The notes: generated from the sequence alone by a model not told the origin. Positions 26,487 to 34,475 are shown, counted from the stretch's first letter. The stretch is DNA of 64,000 nt from Streptomyces sp. Isolate_45 (GCF_024721315.2 NZ_JANFAK020000002.1:62001-126000), one strand, 5' to 3'. Translations and numbers: made by a program.

Positions 26487-26850
26487 ACCGGCGTGGTCGC
26501 GGCGGCCCCCGAAGCCGGACGGGTCCGCGCGGTGATCGCCGCGGGCCGTCGACGGCTGCTCCGGCAGGAATCGGCTCAGGAACCTTCAGGGCGATTTCAA
26601 CCAGCGGACCGCGAACGATCCCCGTCCCGACGAGGGCGACAGCGCCCCGGCCCCCGCAGATCGCCGCCGTACGGGCCGGTCACCGGTCCGGTCGGGCCTG
26701 CCACATGACCGGCGCGTGTTCCGCCGTTTCGTGTCGCGCGTCTGTTCGTGGGTCATGAGCGCAGGGAACGTGGGCAGGGGCGAGGACGGGGGAAGGTCTC
26801 CCCGATGCGGCTGGGCGCCCGTCCGGCCGGCGAAGAGGAAGGATGCTTCT
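26487..26850. other. Intergenic region, 364 bp
   Basis: It lies between the SALP gene and the SRPBCC gene, both on the plus strand. No gene is supported. A ribosome binding site (GAGGAAGG) at 26835-26842 precedes the GTG at 26851. Confidence 0.45.
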
Positions 26851-27300
26851 GTGTCGAAGGTCGAGGAGTCCGTCGAGGTCGACGTTCCCGTGCGTACCGC
26901 CTACAACCAGTGGACGCAGTTCGAGTCGTTCCCCCACTTCATGGAAGGCGTGGAGCGAATCGACCAACTCACCCCCACCGTCACGCACTGGGTGACGAAG
27001 TTCGGTGGGGTGGATCGGGAGTTCGATGCTCGGATCACCGAGCAGATCCCCGACGAGCGGGTGGCCTGGACCACCGTGGACGGTGAGGTGAAGCAGGCGG
27101 GTGTGGTGACCTTCCACCACCTGGCCGACAACAAGTCGAAGGTGATGCTGCAGCTCGACTACGACCCGGAGGGCTTCGCCGAGAACGTCGGTGACAAGCT
27201 CGGCTTCGTCAAGCGGCAGATCACCGGTGACCTGAAGCGGTTCAAGGAGTTCATCGAGGAACGCGGCAGCGAGACCGGTTCCTGGCGCGGTGAGGTCTGA
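26851..27300 (+). CDS. SRPBCC-family (polyketide cyclase/START-like) protein
   Basis: A 149-residue protein with the helix-grip fold. SKVEESVEVDVPVRTAYNQW is the typical first strand and helix, ESFPHFMEGVE the loop, and GDLKRFKEFIEERG the long C-terminal helix that closes the cavity. The group with F(P)xFM and W(x)T is common in actinobacteria as single-domain cytoplasmic proteins, often near gas-vesicle, stress or general small-protein genes, with no defined ligand. The GTG at 26851 follows GAGGAAGGATG. It is the first of several small proteins between 26.8 and 29.4 kb. Confidence 0.8.
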   Translation: MSKVEESVEVDVPVRTAYNQWTQFESFPHFMEGVERIDQLTPTVTHWVTKFGGVDREFDARITEQIPDERVAWTTVDGEVKQAGVVTFHHLADNKSKVMLQLDYDPEGFAENVGDKLGFVKRQITGDLKRFKEFIEERGSETGSWRGEV

Positions 27301-27874
27301 GCACCGGTCCTCAACAACCGCGCGCGGTGCGGGTCTCCCGGCGGTGTGGTCCGGTGGCCGCCGGGAGACCGCGAGCCGGGATGGAACGGTCCATCAGGAT
27401 CACGTCGTACAGATCGAGCATGAGAGCCCGCACGCACCCGGTGACCTGCTCCCGTACCCGCACCAACACTGCGCCGGCGCCGGCGTCGACTTGTCCGGCG
27501 ACGACGGTCCAGAGGGTGTAGCCATCGGTGCCGGACGTCCACAGTGATCAACGCCGGCCTCCCGTCACCCGGACGGCCGGTGCCGTCGGGGGGCCGTCAT
27601 CTTGGTGGGAGGACCCACGTCCGGGTCCTGGAACCCGTTGGTACCCGGCGTGGCTGTGTTGACGGCTGCGGAAGTGCTGGAGCATCCGACCCACGTCGCT
27701 GTGCGAGGGATGACTCCTTGCCCGAAACGGGCCTGTCAGCCACGCGTTTCGATGGCGGCCAACCGGCCGTTGGCGCTGCGATCGAACAGAGCGGGGGAGT
27801 TTGGGGCAGGTGCGGGCTGCGGCCCCTTCCTCCGGGGTGGGGGAGCCGCAGCCGCCAATCAGGTGCCTGGGTGG
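27301..27874. other. Intergenic region with a possible coding scrap
   Basis: A 574-bp convergent spacer. On the minus strand at about 27380-27525, one frame reads GYTLWTVVAGQVDAGAGAVL then VREQVTGCVRALMLDLYDV, which is helical and protein-like but has no start and matches no family that I know. It may be a fragment. Nothing else was found. Confidence 0.35.
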
Positions 27875-28219
27875 TCAGCTGCGGCCCTGGTAGTACGTGC
27901 CGACTTGGTCGCGGTAGCCGGCGTCGCCACGGTGCTTGTCCTTGTCGTACTCGGGGGAGTCCTTGATCTGGTCCTTGGTGAGGTTGACGACGATCTTCTC
28001 CTCCTTCGCGTCGACGCGGACGATGGTTCCGGCGGGCAGGAGGACTTCCTTGCCGAAGATCCACGGGCCGGTGTCGACGACGATGTAGGACGAGCCGACG
28101 TCCTCGGTGTGCTCGTCGACCTTCCCGATGTGCCCGTCCGATGCCTCGACCTTGAAGCCGACCAGGCGGGTGCCGGGCGTGTAGCGGGACTCCGGGTTGT
28201 AACTCCACATGTCGGTCAC
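27875..28219 (-). CDS. PRC-barrel domain protein
   Basis: A 114-residue protein. Residues about 14-70 form a PRC-barrel (TRLVGFKVEASDGHIGKVDEH, then YIVVDTGPWIFGKEVLLPAG), a small beta-barrel found in RNA-maturation and membrane-associated proteins and, in Streptomyces, in short stand-alone stress proteins. The second half (IVRVDAKEEKIVVNLTKDQIKDSPE) is the usual companion segment of that stand-alone group. No signal peptide. Start ATG 28217-28219. It is 12 bp from the stop of the upstream isoamylase-type gene, so the two are probably one transcript. Confidence 0.8.
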   Translation of the reverse strand: MTDMWSYNPESRYTPGTRLVGFKVEASDGHIGKVDEHTEDVGSSYIVVDTGPWIFGKEVLLPAGTIVRVDAKEEKIVVNLTKDQIKDSPEYDKDKHRGDAGYRDQVGTYYQGRS

Positions 28220-28231
28220 AGCTGCTTCTCC

Positions 28232-28546
28232 TTATTGACGAGGGGCCGCCGGTTCATGGCGGCGATCAGGTGTGGAGGAGGCTGTTGCGGCCGTCGTGGC
28301 CGCCGGCCCCTCCTCGTCGCGCCAATGCCCGTCCTCGGCGAGGTAGCGGAGCCCGTGCCTGTCTCCGGCGGGGAGGACGACCGCGGCCGCGCGGCTGCCG
28401 TCGGCGCAACCAGGCATCGGATGCAGACCCGGCCGCCGGCCGTTGAAGCCGCCGACCACGCTGACCTCGCCGATCGGATGACCGGAGGACAGGACGAAGA
28501 TGACCTCGCTCCGCTTCCTACGCGGCGTCCGCTCCAGCACCGACAC
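28232..28546 (-). CDS. Isoamylase early-set (CBM48-like) protein
   Basis: A 104-residue cytoplasmic protein. MSVLERTPRRKRSEVIFVLS and VSVVGGFNGRRPGLHPM match the N-terminal E-set glucan-recognition domain seen in isoamylases and AMPK beta subunits (family form VSVVGDFNxWxPG). Stand-alone versions of about 90-100 residues are common in Streptomyces. The position of the usual GDFNxW tryptophan reads Arg (GGFNGRRPG), so glucan contact may be weakened. The C-terminal 20 residues are Ala/Thr/Pro-rich. A paralog is encoded at 29083-29355 on the other strand. Co-transcribed with the PRC-barrel gene. GTG start at 28544-28546. Confidence 0.7.
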   Translation of the reverse strand: MSVLERTPRRKRSEVIFVLSSGHPIGEVSVVGGFNGRRPGLHPMPGCADGSRAAAVVLPAGDRHGLRYLAEDGHWRDEEGPAATTAATASSTPDRRHEPAAPRQ

Positions 28547-28742
28547 TCAACTCCTCAGCAACCGGGGGCGGGCAATGACTGCGCCATCCCTGCCCCAAGC
28601 CGCGAGGACTGTCGCGGGAGACCGCTCCACGTCACCCGCATGGCCCCCGACTCTCGGCCGGCGGGCCGGCCGGTTCCTGTCCGGCCGCCGGCCGCCGAGG
28701 ATCCGGCACCCTCCCTCGCGGTCCACTACGTTCCGACGACGG

Positions 28743-28931
28743 CTACGGCTCGTTGGCACGCGTGTCGTCGTCCATCTCATGCTCACGCTCGCGTGAGGGG
28801 TTTTGGATGGCGCGCTCGTGGGTCGGCTTGCCCTGCATGTCCTTCGGCTCGTCCTGGGCCGGGCGCTGGGGGCGCTCCTGTTCCTCGCGGCCCTTGCCCG
28901 GCTCTTGGTGCTTGTCCTGGATACCGCTCAT
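28743..28931 (-). CDS. Small charged hydrophilic protein
   Basis: A 62-residue protein rich in Glu, Lys, Arg, Gln and Pro (MSGIQDKHQEPGKGREEQER, then PQRPAQDEPKD and a C-terminal EREHEMDDDTRANEP). It has no hydrophobic core and is likely disordered. Similar short proteins beginning MSGxQDKHQ are familiar in Streptomyces genomes without known role. ATG 28929-28931 was chosen; an upstream ATG (28941-28943) adds four residues. It belongs to the same local set of small proteins. Confidence 0.6.
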   Translation of the reverse strand: MSGIQDKHQEPGKGREEQERPQRPAQDEPKDMQGKPTHERAIQNPSREREHEMDDDTRANEP

Positions 28932-29082
28932 CGCGCACTCCATGAAAGTTGGGACGTTCCACCGCCACGCTGCCACCGAACGTCACCTACCGCACCATTT
29001 GATGACGGACGGTGATTCACTCCGGTTACCCGTATGCCCGGGACGTCGCCGCTGACCCGCCCTCCTCGCGCAGCAGATCGCC

Positions 29083-29355
29083 ATGCTTGAGCGGCAGCGC
29101 CGCAAGGACCGCACCGAGGTCACCCTCGTCCTGTCCGCCGACACCCCGCCCGGGTCGGTCAGCGCCGTCGGCGACTTCAACGAGTGGCGGCCCGACACCC
29201 GGGGGCCGACCCGACGCCCAGCCGGCCCCCGAGCCGTCACGGCCACCCTGCCGGCCGAGGCCGGCCACACCTTCCGTCACCTCGCCGCTTGCGACTACTG
29301 GTTCAACGGCGACATCGCCGAAGGCCACGACGGCAACAGCCGCCTCATGAAATGA
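29083..29355 (+). CDS. Isoamylase early-set (CBM48-like) protein, second copy
   Basis: A 90-residue stand-alone E-set protein. MLERQRRKDRTEVTLVLSAD and VSAVGDFNEWRPDTRG (about residues 30-45) contain the full GDFNxW motif that is disturbed in the copy at 28232. The aromatic pair in CDYWFNGDIAEGHDG near the end is also conserved in glucan-binding relatives, and a DYWFND-like end is standard for the family. Predicted to bind alpha-glucan such as glycogen; no catalytic domain. ATG 29083; no clear ribosome binding site. It is divergent from the other copy. Confidence 0.75.
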   Translation: MLERQRRKDRTEVTLVLSADTPPGSVSAVGDFNEWRPDTRGPTRRPAGPRAVTATLPAEAGHTFRHLAACDYWFNGDIAEGHDGNSRLMK

Positions 29356-29455
29356 CTTTGGCCGGCCGCCCCTCGTTGTTTCCGGTCTGGACGGACGCGG
29401 CGGCAGTGTCCGCGAGCACCGTCCTGGTCGATCGCTTCAAGATCTGCCAGGGTCT

Positions 29456-30532
29456 GTGAGCATGAACAGGCGAGACGACGTTTGGGAACTGATCCACCTC
29501 ATCAACACGAAGATGGAAAGCGCGGCCGCGTCAGGCACACTGCGCACCGACCTGACGGCCGGTGATCTCCCAGAAGTGCTGCGGCTCGACGCGATACTCG
29601 CCGAGAGCGGCGCGGACATCGACGTCAGCATGAGGGCCGTCGCCCAGCATCTGCTGGGCAAGCTGCGTTGGTACCGGTCCCGGCTGATGCCCGAAGGCGA
29701 GGGGGACGGCGAATACGATGCCGCGCTGAGCTTGTTCGAGCTGCCCTTCATCCTGGGGCTGGACGACATCCCGGAGCCCATGCTTCCCGCACTCGCGGAA
29801 CGGGCGGTGCCCGTAGCCGCTTCATTCGAACGGGGGGCGTCCGGGACGAAGACCCCGGCCGAGATCGAGAGCGCGATCATGCTGTCCCGGCAGATCGTGA
29901 CCCACCTCGCTCCCGACCACCCCTTCCGGCCCGGAGTGACCGCCAATCTGGGACACATGCTGATGCTCCGGTTCGACAACGGCGGCTCGCCGCAGGATCT
30001 CGACCAGTCCATCGAACTGCTCCAGGCGGCGCTGGCCATCGCCATCGCCGCCGACCAGCGAGAAGCCGTCCTTTCCACCTTGACGACGGCGCTCAGGCGC
30101 CGGCTCACGGCCACTGCCGACCCCGCGGATCTGGACCGGGTCATCGAGTGCTGTGAAGCCGGTGCCACGCTGGCGCCTGTTGACGACGAAGGCTCCGTCA
30201 AGTGGCTGAGCGGCTTGGGAGACTCCCTGCTCAACCGATGCGAACGCACCGGCGCCGACTCCGATCTGGACCGAGCGATAGACGTCCTGAGGCGGGCGCT
30301 CGACGCCGACCGTGCGCGCCTCCTGGACCACACGGCGATGAGGTACGACCTCGCCTACGCACTGTCGCGCCGCTTCAACCACACCCGGTCGGCGACGGAT
30401 CTCACCGAAGGGATCGACCTGGCCAGGGCCGCGGTGGAAGCCGCCGAATCCGACCACGTGTTCCGCGCGCCGGCGCAGAACCTGCTGGAAGCCATGCTGC
30501 GGGTGAAAGCGTCGGGTCGCGCCCCATCGTGA
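29456..30532 (+). CDS. TPR-type protein resembling the N-terminal part of CHAT-domain proteins
   Basis: A 358-residue helical protein. From about residue 115 it shows degenerate tetratricopeptide units with the features seen in actinobacterial CHAT-protease partners: GGSPQDLDQSIELLQAAL, ADPADLDRVIECCEAGA, TGADSDLDRAIDVLRRAL, TRSATDLTEGIDLARAAV. Each unit carries the (T/S)G(x)xxDLDxAI pattern. The C-terminal CHAT peptidase of such proteins is absent; the chain stops after the last repeat. It may be an adaptor, or a truncated effector or caspase-like protein. The start is GTG 29456 or ATG 29462. Downstream are two decayed genes and the P450 pair. Confidence 0.7.
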   Translation: MSMNRRDDVWELIHLINTKMESAAASGTLRTDLTAGDLPEVLRLDAILAESGADIDVSMRAVAQHLLGKLRWYRSRLMPEGEGDGEYDAALSLFELPFILGLDDIPEPMLPALAERAVPVAASFERGASGTKTPAEIESAIMLSRQIVTHLAPDHPFRPGVTANLGHMLMLRFDNGGSPQDLDQSIELLQAALAIAIAADQREAVLSTLTTALRRRLTATADPADLDRVIECCEAGATLAPVDDEGSVKWLSGLGDSLLNRCERTGADSDLDRAIDVLRRALDADRARLLDHTAMRYDLAYALSRRFNHTRSATDLTEGIDLARAAVEAAESDHVFRAPAQNLLEAMLRVKASGRAPS

Positions 30533-30537
30533 AACGG

Positions 30538-30815
30538 TCAGCACGACATGCCGCTCCGTCGGTGCCCGCCCCGGGAAGGTCCGGAGCCGTAGCGGGGCCA
30601 GGCCGGGTGTCGATGATCGGGAAGAGGGTGTCGGTGCCGGTCATTGCCGGCAGGCGCAGGAACTGGGGCTGCGGGCCGCGCAGGCAGATACGCCTTTTCA
30701 TGTTCAGCCGCGACCTGCCGGGCCAGGAGGAACGCGCTCAGGCCGGAGGAATCACAGAACGCCAGGCCCGACAAGTCAACGACGATCTCCAACGCCGCAA
30801 TGATTCCGGGTCACA
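30538..30815 (-). pseudogene. Remnant of a STAS-domain anti-sigma antagonist
   Basis: On the minus strand, IIAALEIVVDLSGLAFCDSS and GLSAFLLARQVAAEHE give the core of a STAS domain with the phosphorylatable serine motif DSSG. The frame then breaks near 30690-30700; a second frame continues LRGPQPQFLRLPAMTGTDTL and FPIIDTRPGPA, the normal end of the family. The first 40-50 residues are missing and a stop lies directly upstream. Two lesions mark it as dead. In life it would have antagonised an anti-sigma factor kinase of the RsbW type. Confidence 0.65.
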
Positions 30816-31194
30816 GGATCTCTCGCGCCGCGAAAATCACGGCCGCATTGCGCGCCCATCCCTGACCCATGAGGCACGGGACGCATACGGAACTCCCTGG
30901 CCCGAGTGGATCAGATCCAACACCGACCAGCTGAACCAAGCCCAACGTCAAGGCGAGATCGGCTCCGATGTGAACACAGTCGACCAGGCCCACCAGATCT
31001 CCGGCACCCGGACAGGCCTTGTTCTGACGGGTCACTCCGTCTACGGAGACTTCGAAGGTCTTGAAGAGCGAATCGCGGCGAGGTGCAGGAATATCATGAC
31101 CGTCACCGCGCATCCGCGCATTCTCCTGAAAATCGACTTCTCGCCCACTGCGGGCCGGGATCTCTATCAGGCATTCCTCGATAGACAGTCCTGA
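30810..31194 (+). pseudogene. Remnant of a gamma-butyrolactone-receptor-like TetR regulator
   Basis: The plus frame ending at 31194 reads THEARDAYGTPWPEWIRSNT, then QLNQAQRQGEIGSDVN and a final ILLKIDFSPTAGRDLYQAF. This is the ligand-binding C-terminal half of ScbR/ArpA-type autoregulator receptors (family pattern A..QGE..P.V.P, GvQ, LTDREDLEeRV, L.rLD.sP.RG). Upstream of about 30862 the match continues in another frame (GHRISRAAKITAALRAHP). The entire TetR DNA-binding half is missing, because the STAS remnant takes its place. A receptor fragment beside a P450/crotonase pair suggests a former biosynthetic regulatory unit. Confidence 0.6.
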
Positions 31195-31227
31195 GGGTCG
31201 ACTGAAGCACGCGCCAGAACCCCGGCG

Positions 31228-31250
31228 TTTTGTGCGGTCTGTTCACAAAA
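31228..31250. promoter_or_regulatory. Inverted repeat upstream of the P450 gene
   Basis: TTTTGTG (31228-31234) and CACAAAA (31244-31250) are exact complements around a 9-nt spacer. The AT-rich arms stand out in this GC-rich DNA. It may be a regulator site of the P450 transcription unit (150 bp upstream of its start) or the terminator of the dead receptor gene. Confidence 0.45.
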
Positions 31251-31385
31251 GCGGCAATCCTTCAAGTCGGCGAGTCTCACGGTGGCGCATGTAGGTGTGG
31301 GGAAACTCTCCTCTGGCGTAGACGCTCAATGGTGAGGGTATGCAGGGCTGGCCATCCCTGTTTGATCTTGCGAGAAAGAGATTCC

Positions 31386-32633
31386 TTGAACACTTCCGTT
31401 GCTTCCGTCGGCGTCGACCGGCGGGCATTGGCGGCCATATTTTCCAAGCTGCGAACCGAGGCAGGGCAATCGGATCCATTGCCGGCCTACCGGCAGCTTG
31501 CCGCAATGGGTGAGGTTATCCCCGCGCCATGGGGCGGATACGTCGTCACGTCATACGCTCTCTGTGACCGGATTCTGCGGGACAAGGCCTGGCGCGTCCC
31601 CGACGCCGATTGGCGGAGAAAGAATTCGGCTCGATGGAATTCGCCTTCATCGCAACAGATGGCTGCGTCACTGCCGATGTTCAACCAACCCCAGCACACG
31701 ATGGCACGCCGATCCCTCGGCAGCCTGTTCCCGCACAGTTCACTCGCAGCTCTTCGTCCGTCCGCGGAGCGGGCCGTCGACAGGCTGCTCACCAACTTCA
31801 CCGATCAACTGCGCCACGGGCCGGCCGACTTCCACACACTCGTCAGCGAAGAACTGCCCATCGTCACCATAGGCGAGTGGATGGGAATACCCGTCACCGA
31901 CTACGCACTCCTGCGCGACCTCACGCATGATCAAGTCTTTGCGCAGGAACTCTTCCCCACACCCAGCCAGTTGGCTCTCTCCGATGCCGCCACGGCACAA
32001 CTGCGGACCTATTTCGATGAGTTGATTCGTGAGCGCAGAATGAGCCCTGGGAGTGACCCGGTTTCGGCGTGGCTACGGACGTGGGATGAGATCGAACCCG
32101 ACAGGCAGCGCGCAGACGAAGCCGTCCACGGCCTCGCCCTCTTCATGATCCTCGCGGCGCTGGAGACGACCTCGCACATCCTGTCCACGGCGGTGCGCCT
32201 GCTCCTCGAAAACCCCACGCATCTGGAATCACTGCGTCGCGACCCCGCGCTCATCCCGGATGCCGTCGACGAAGTACTGCGCTACGACGCCCCCATCCAC
32301 ATGATCACGCGTGTGGCCCCGATGGATACCCAGCTCGGAGAAACCCTCGTGCCGGCCGGCCAGATGGTGCAGCTCATGGTGGGAGCCGCCCATCATGACC
32401 CCGCCCGCTACCCCGAACCCCATCGCTTCAGGCCCCGTCGTGGAGCGGCCCACCTGGCCTTCGGAGCCGGAATCCACTACTGCGCGGGCAACGCCCTGGC
32501 CCGGCTGGAAGCGGTCACCCTGCTCACCTCGCTCCTCGGTCGCCCCATACGGCCGCGCCTGAGCGGGCTCCCAGGGTGGGCGCCGCGGGTCGCCTTCCGA
32601 CGGATCACGTCCCTGAGCCTTACCCTCGCCTGA
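31386..32633 (+). CDS. Cytochrome P450
   Basis: A 415-residue soluble bacterial P450 (class I, needs ferredoxin and reductase). Landmarks: I-helix AALETTS (257-263, in place of the usual AGxxT(T/S), with acidic Glu260), ExxR EVLR (296-299) and the haem loop FGAGIHYCAG (359-368) with ligand Cys366. The N-terminus has no membrane anchor. The most likely start is TTG 31386, which follows AGAAAGAGA at 5-6 nt and fits P450 length; the open frame back to 31230 gives a Cys/Arg-rich non-homologous leader. The crotonase gene follows at 31 bp, so both are probably one operon. Substrate unknown; a tailoring role in a small-molecule pathway is likely. Confidence 0.85.
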   Translation: MNTSVASVGVDRRALAAIFSKLRTEAGQSDPLPAYRQLAAMGEVIPAPWGGYVVTSYALCDRILRDKAWRVPDADWRRKNSARWNSPSSQQMAASLPMFNQPQHTMARRSLGSLFPHSSLAALRPSAERAVDRLLTNFTDQLRHGPADFHTLVSEELPIVTIGEWMGIPVTDYALLRDLTHDQVFAQELFPTPSQLALSDAATAQLRTYFDELIRERRMSPGSDPVSAWLRTWDEIEPDRQRADEAVHGLALFMILAALETTSHILSTAVRLLLENPTHLESLRRDPALIPDAVDEVLRYDAPIHMITRVAPMDTQLGETLVPAGQMVQLMVGAAHHDPARYPEPHRFRPRRGAAHLAFGAGIHYCAGNALARLEAVTLLTSLLGRPIRPRLSGLPGWAPRVAFRRITSLSLTLA

Positions 32634-32664
32634 CCATTCATTCGAGAAACGAGACGACGCTCGC

Positions 32665-33432
32665 ATGCTCAAGGACTTCAAGACCCTTCAGGTGACCGAC
32701 ACCAACAAGGGAGCCATCGTCGAGGTGCAGCTCAACCGGCCCGAGACGGGTAACAGCGTCGATGGGCAGATGCTCAGCGAACTGCTGCTGCTCCTGCGTC
32801 ACTTGGAGGACGACGCCACCGTCCGCGTGATGGTGTTGTCCGGCGCGGGAGATCATTTCTGCCAGGGTGGCGACCGTTCGGAGTTCCCCGAACTACTGGA
32901 GAGGGACCCGTCGGGCTCCGAGCTGACCGCCCTCGGCTACACGGCCCAGCGTGTGTGCTCGACACTCGCGCAAATGAAACTGGTGACCATCGCCCGTCTC
33001 CACGGTGACGTCATAGGCGCCGGCCTTGGACTCGCGATCTTCTGCGATCTGCGCATCGGAGCAGACACCGCCAGATTCCGGATGCCGGAGGTCGGCCTCG
33101 GAGTCCCGCCCGCATGGGGTGGCGTCCTGCCGCGTCTCCTGGAAGAGGCGGGACAGTCCAGGGTTCGCCGGTTCCTGCTCACGGCCGACGCGTTCGACGC
33201 CGACATGGCGGAGCGAATGTCCATCCTGGACAAGGTGGTGCCCGCAAGCGAGCTCGACGCTGCCGTCAATCACTGGGCCAAGAAGATCGCCCGTCGTGAC
33301 CAGACGGCCATGCGGATCACCAAAACCATGTTGAACGCGCGTGCAGGCGCGTCTCAGCTGGCGGTTGGTTCGTATTTCGACGAGGAGTTGCTGACGGCTT
33401 CGATCGCCAGGCGGGTGCTGCCCCGGGGGTGA
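32665..33432 (+). CDS. Enoyl-CoA hydratase/isomerase (crotonase) family protein
   Basis: A 255-residue crotonase-fold protein. The oxyanion-hole segments are DHFCQGGDRSEF (63-74) and HGDVIGAGLGLAIFCDLRIG (113-132). Glu142 in PEVGLG corresponds to the first catalytic glutamate of enoyl-CoA hydratase. The second one (in the GKSxAMEM-type helix) is replaced: the region reads QSRVRRF (164-170). With only one acidic residue it is unlikely to be a classical hydratase; an isomerase, dehydratase-like or decarboxylase role on an acyl-CoA or acyl-ACP is more plausible. It is 31 bp behind the P450 gene. A terminator hairpin follows at 33643. Confidence 0.8.
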   Translation: MLKDFKTLQVTDTNKGAIVEVQLNRPETGNSVDGQMLSELLLLLRHLEDDATVRVMVLSGAGDHFCQGGDRSEFPELLERDPSGSELTALGYTAQRVCSTLAQMKLVTIARLHGDVIGAGLGLAIFCDLRIGADTARFRMPEVGLGVPPAWGGVLPRLLEEAGQSRVRRFLLTADAFDADMAERMSILDKVVPASELDAAVNHWAKKIARRDQTAMRITKTMLNARAGASQLAVGSYFDEELLTASIARRVLPRG

Positions 33433-33642
33433 CCCCAGGTAGGTGCAACGTCGGTCCGCGACCAACCGACCCTCCGGCCCGGAGGCGAGTCTCGGCAAAG
33501 GAACCACGGTGGCCTTCCGTGCCCCCGAGCCAGCCGCATGCATCACCGGTGCCGTGTGCCCGTCAACGGCAGCGCCGGTACGGGCCGCTGGCCTTCGGGA
33601 CCGTCCGCCACCCTGGAGTCCGATGACCGCATGACCTGACAG

Positions 33643-33668
33643 CGGGCAGTCCCCAGTGGGGCTGCCCG
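33643..33668 (+). terminator. Hairpin downstream of the P450/crotonase operon
   Basis: CGGGCAG-T-CCCC (33643-33654) and GGGG-CTGCCCG (33658-33668) pair with a single bulged T and a 3-nt loop. It is about 210 nt after the crotonase stop and is the best terminator candidate for the operon. Confidence 0.6.
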
Positions 33669-33713
33669 GCGGCAACAAATCCCTGGTGTGTCCAGCGCCT
33701 CGGTTTGCTTGCC

Positions 33714-33802
33714 GGCAGCGCTGCCACCACCTGGCGAGTGTTCAGCTCGCCAGGTGAAGAACCCGGTCCGCAGACCGGGCAAAACCGCCCCTGCCAGGGC
33801 GG
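33714..33802. other. Tract of four consecutive perfect palindromes/hairpins
   Basis: In 89 bp there are four perfect inverted repeats in a row: the palindrome GGCAGCGCTGCC (33714-33725), CACCTGGCGAG/CTCGCCAGGTG with a 7-nt loop (33728-33756), CCCGGTC/GACCGGG with a 4-nt loop (33762-33779) and CCGCCC/GGGCGG with a 6-nt loop (33785-33802). Linkers are 2-6 nt. No gene overlaps. The layout is like a structured RNA, the subterminal hairpins of an IS200/IS605-type or similar element, or stacked terminators. An IS5 scrap lies 185 bp further on. The rest of 33433-33980 shows no gene. Confidence 0.7.
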
Positions 33803-33984
33803 ATCACATGCTTCCGAAGAACCCGACTCCAGTGCGCATGGGTACCAGGGGATCGACGCTACCGTGTCCCGACACATCCGCCCGGGGCGACTTCTCGCGC
33901 GCCGCCACCTGGGTCATCACCCAGCGCCTGTACCCCAAGACCGGCGACACCACGCTGGGCGTCGCAAGCGACCTCGCCGCGCGG

Positions 33985-34070
33985 CGACGGCCTTCGCCAC
34001 CGGATACGACAAGCTCGCCGTCCGCTACGAAGGGACCGTGCTGGTCGCAGTCCTAAACGAGTGGCTGTGA
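33985..34070 (+). pseudogene. C-terminal remnant of a second IS5-type transposase
   Basis: The plus frame ending at TGA 34068-34070 reads AFATGYDKLAVRYEGTVLVA and then VLNEWL. ATRYDKLAVRYEATV(L/I)VAA(I/L)NEWL is the common end of another branch of Streptomyces IS5 transposases. Only about 27 residues remain. Sequence after the stop does not resemble a clean inverted repeat. Confidence 0.65.
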
Positions 34071-34220
34071 CAGACATCCTCTTTCCGGAGACCCAAGCGC
34101 CGCCCCGCTCTCCTTCGATCGGCTCGTAGTCGTCGAGGTAGCAGGTCAGGGCGACCTTGTCGAGGCCATCCGCAGTCTCTGAACGACACCCCGCACCTTC
34201 AGCCACTTTCGCAACAGACC

Positions 34221-34475
34221 CTAATCGCCCGCGAAGCCTATGCGTAGGTCTCTGTCCGCACGGCAGCGTAGGCCCCAGGCCGGCAGTGTCGTGATGGCCT
34301 CGTGCTCGGCATTGCTCAACCGAGCGAGATCCGCACCTTTCAGCTCCCGCACCATCCGGCCCACTGCCTCACCGCGCAGGGCGGTGTCCCCGTAGGGATT
34401 GATGGTGGCCAGGGTTGGCAACCGGTGCCGGCCCAACTTTTCGATGGCCGTCCAGAACTCGTCATCGACGACCAT
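34221..34475 (-). CDS. Short hypothetical protein, probably truncated at its start
   Basis: An 84-residue frame from ATG 34473-34475 (MVVDDEFWTAIEKLGRHRLP ... AWGLRCRADRDLRIGFAGD). The composition is protein-like, with helices rich in Glu/Arg/Leu. The same frame stays open upstream to about 34590 and there reads LAPGLALLRAAIAVLLLKQA, a hydrophobic stretch, so the ATG may be internal and the true start lost. I know no function. It sits between an IS5 scrap and a decayed kinase gene, so it may itself be a remnant. Confidence 0.4.
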   Translation of the reverse strand: MVVDDEFWTAIEKLGRHRLPTLATINPYGDTALRGEAVGRMVRELKGADLARLSNAEHEAITTLPAWGLRCRADRDLRIGFAGD

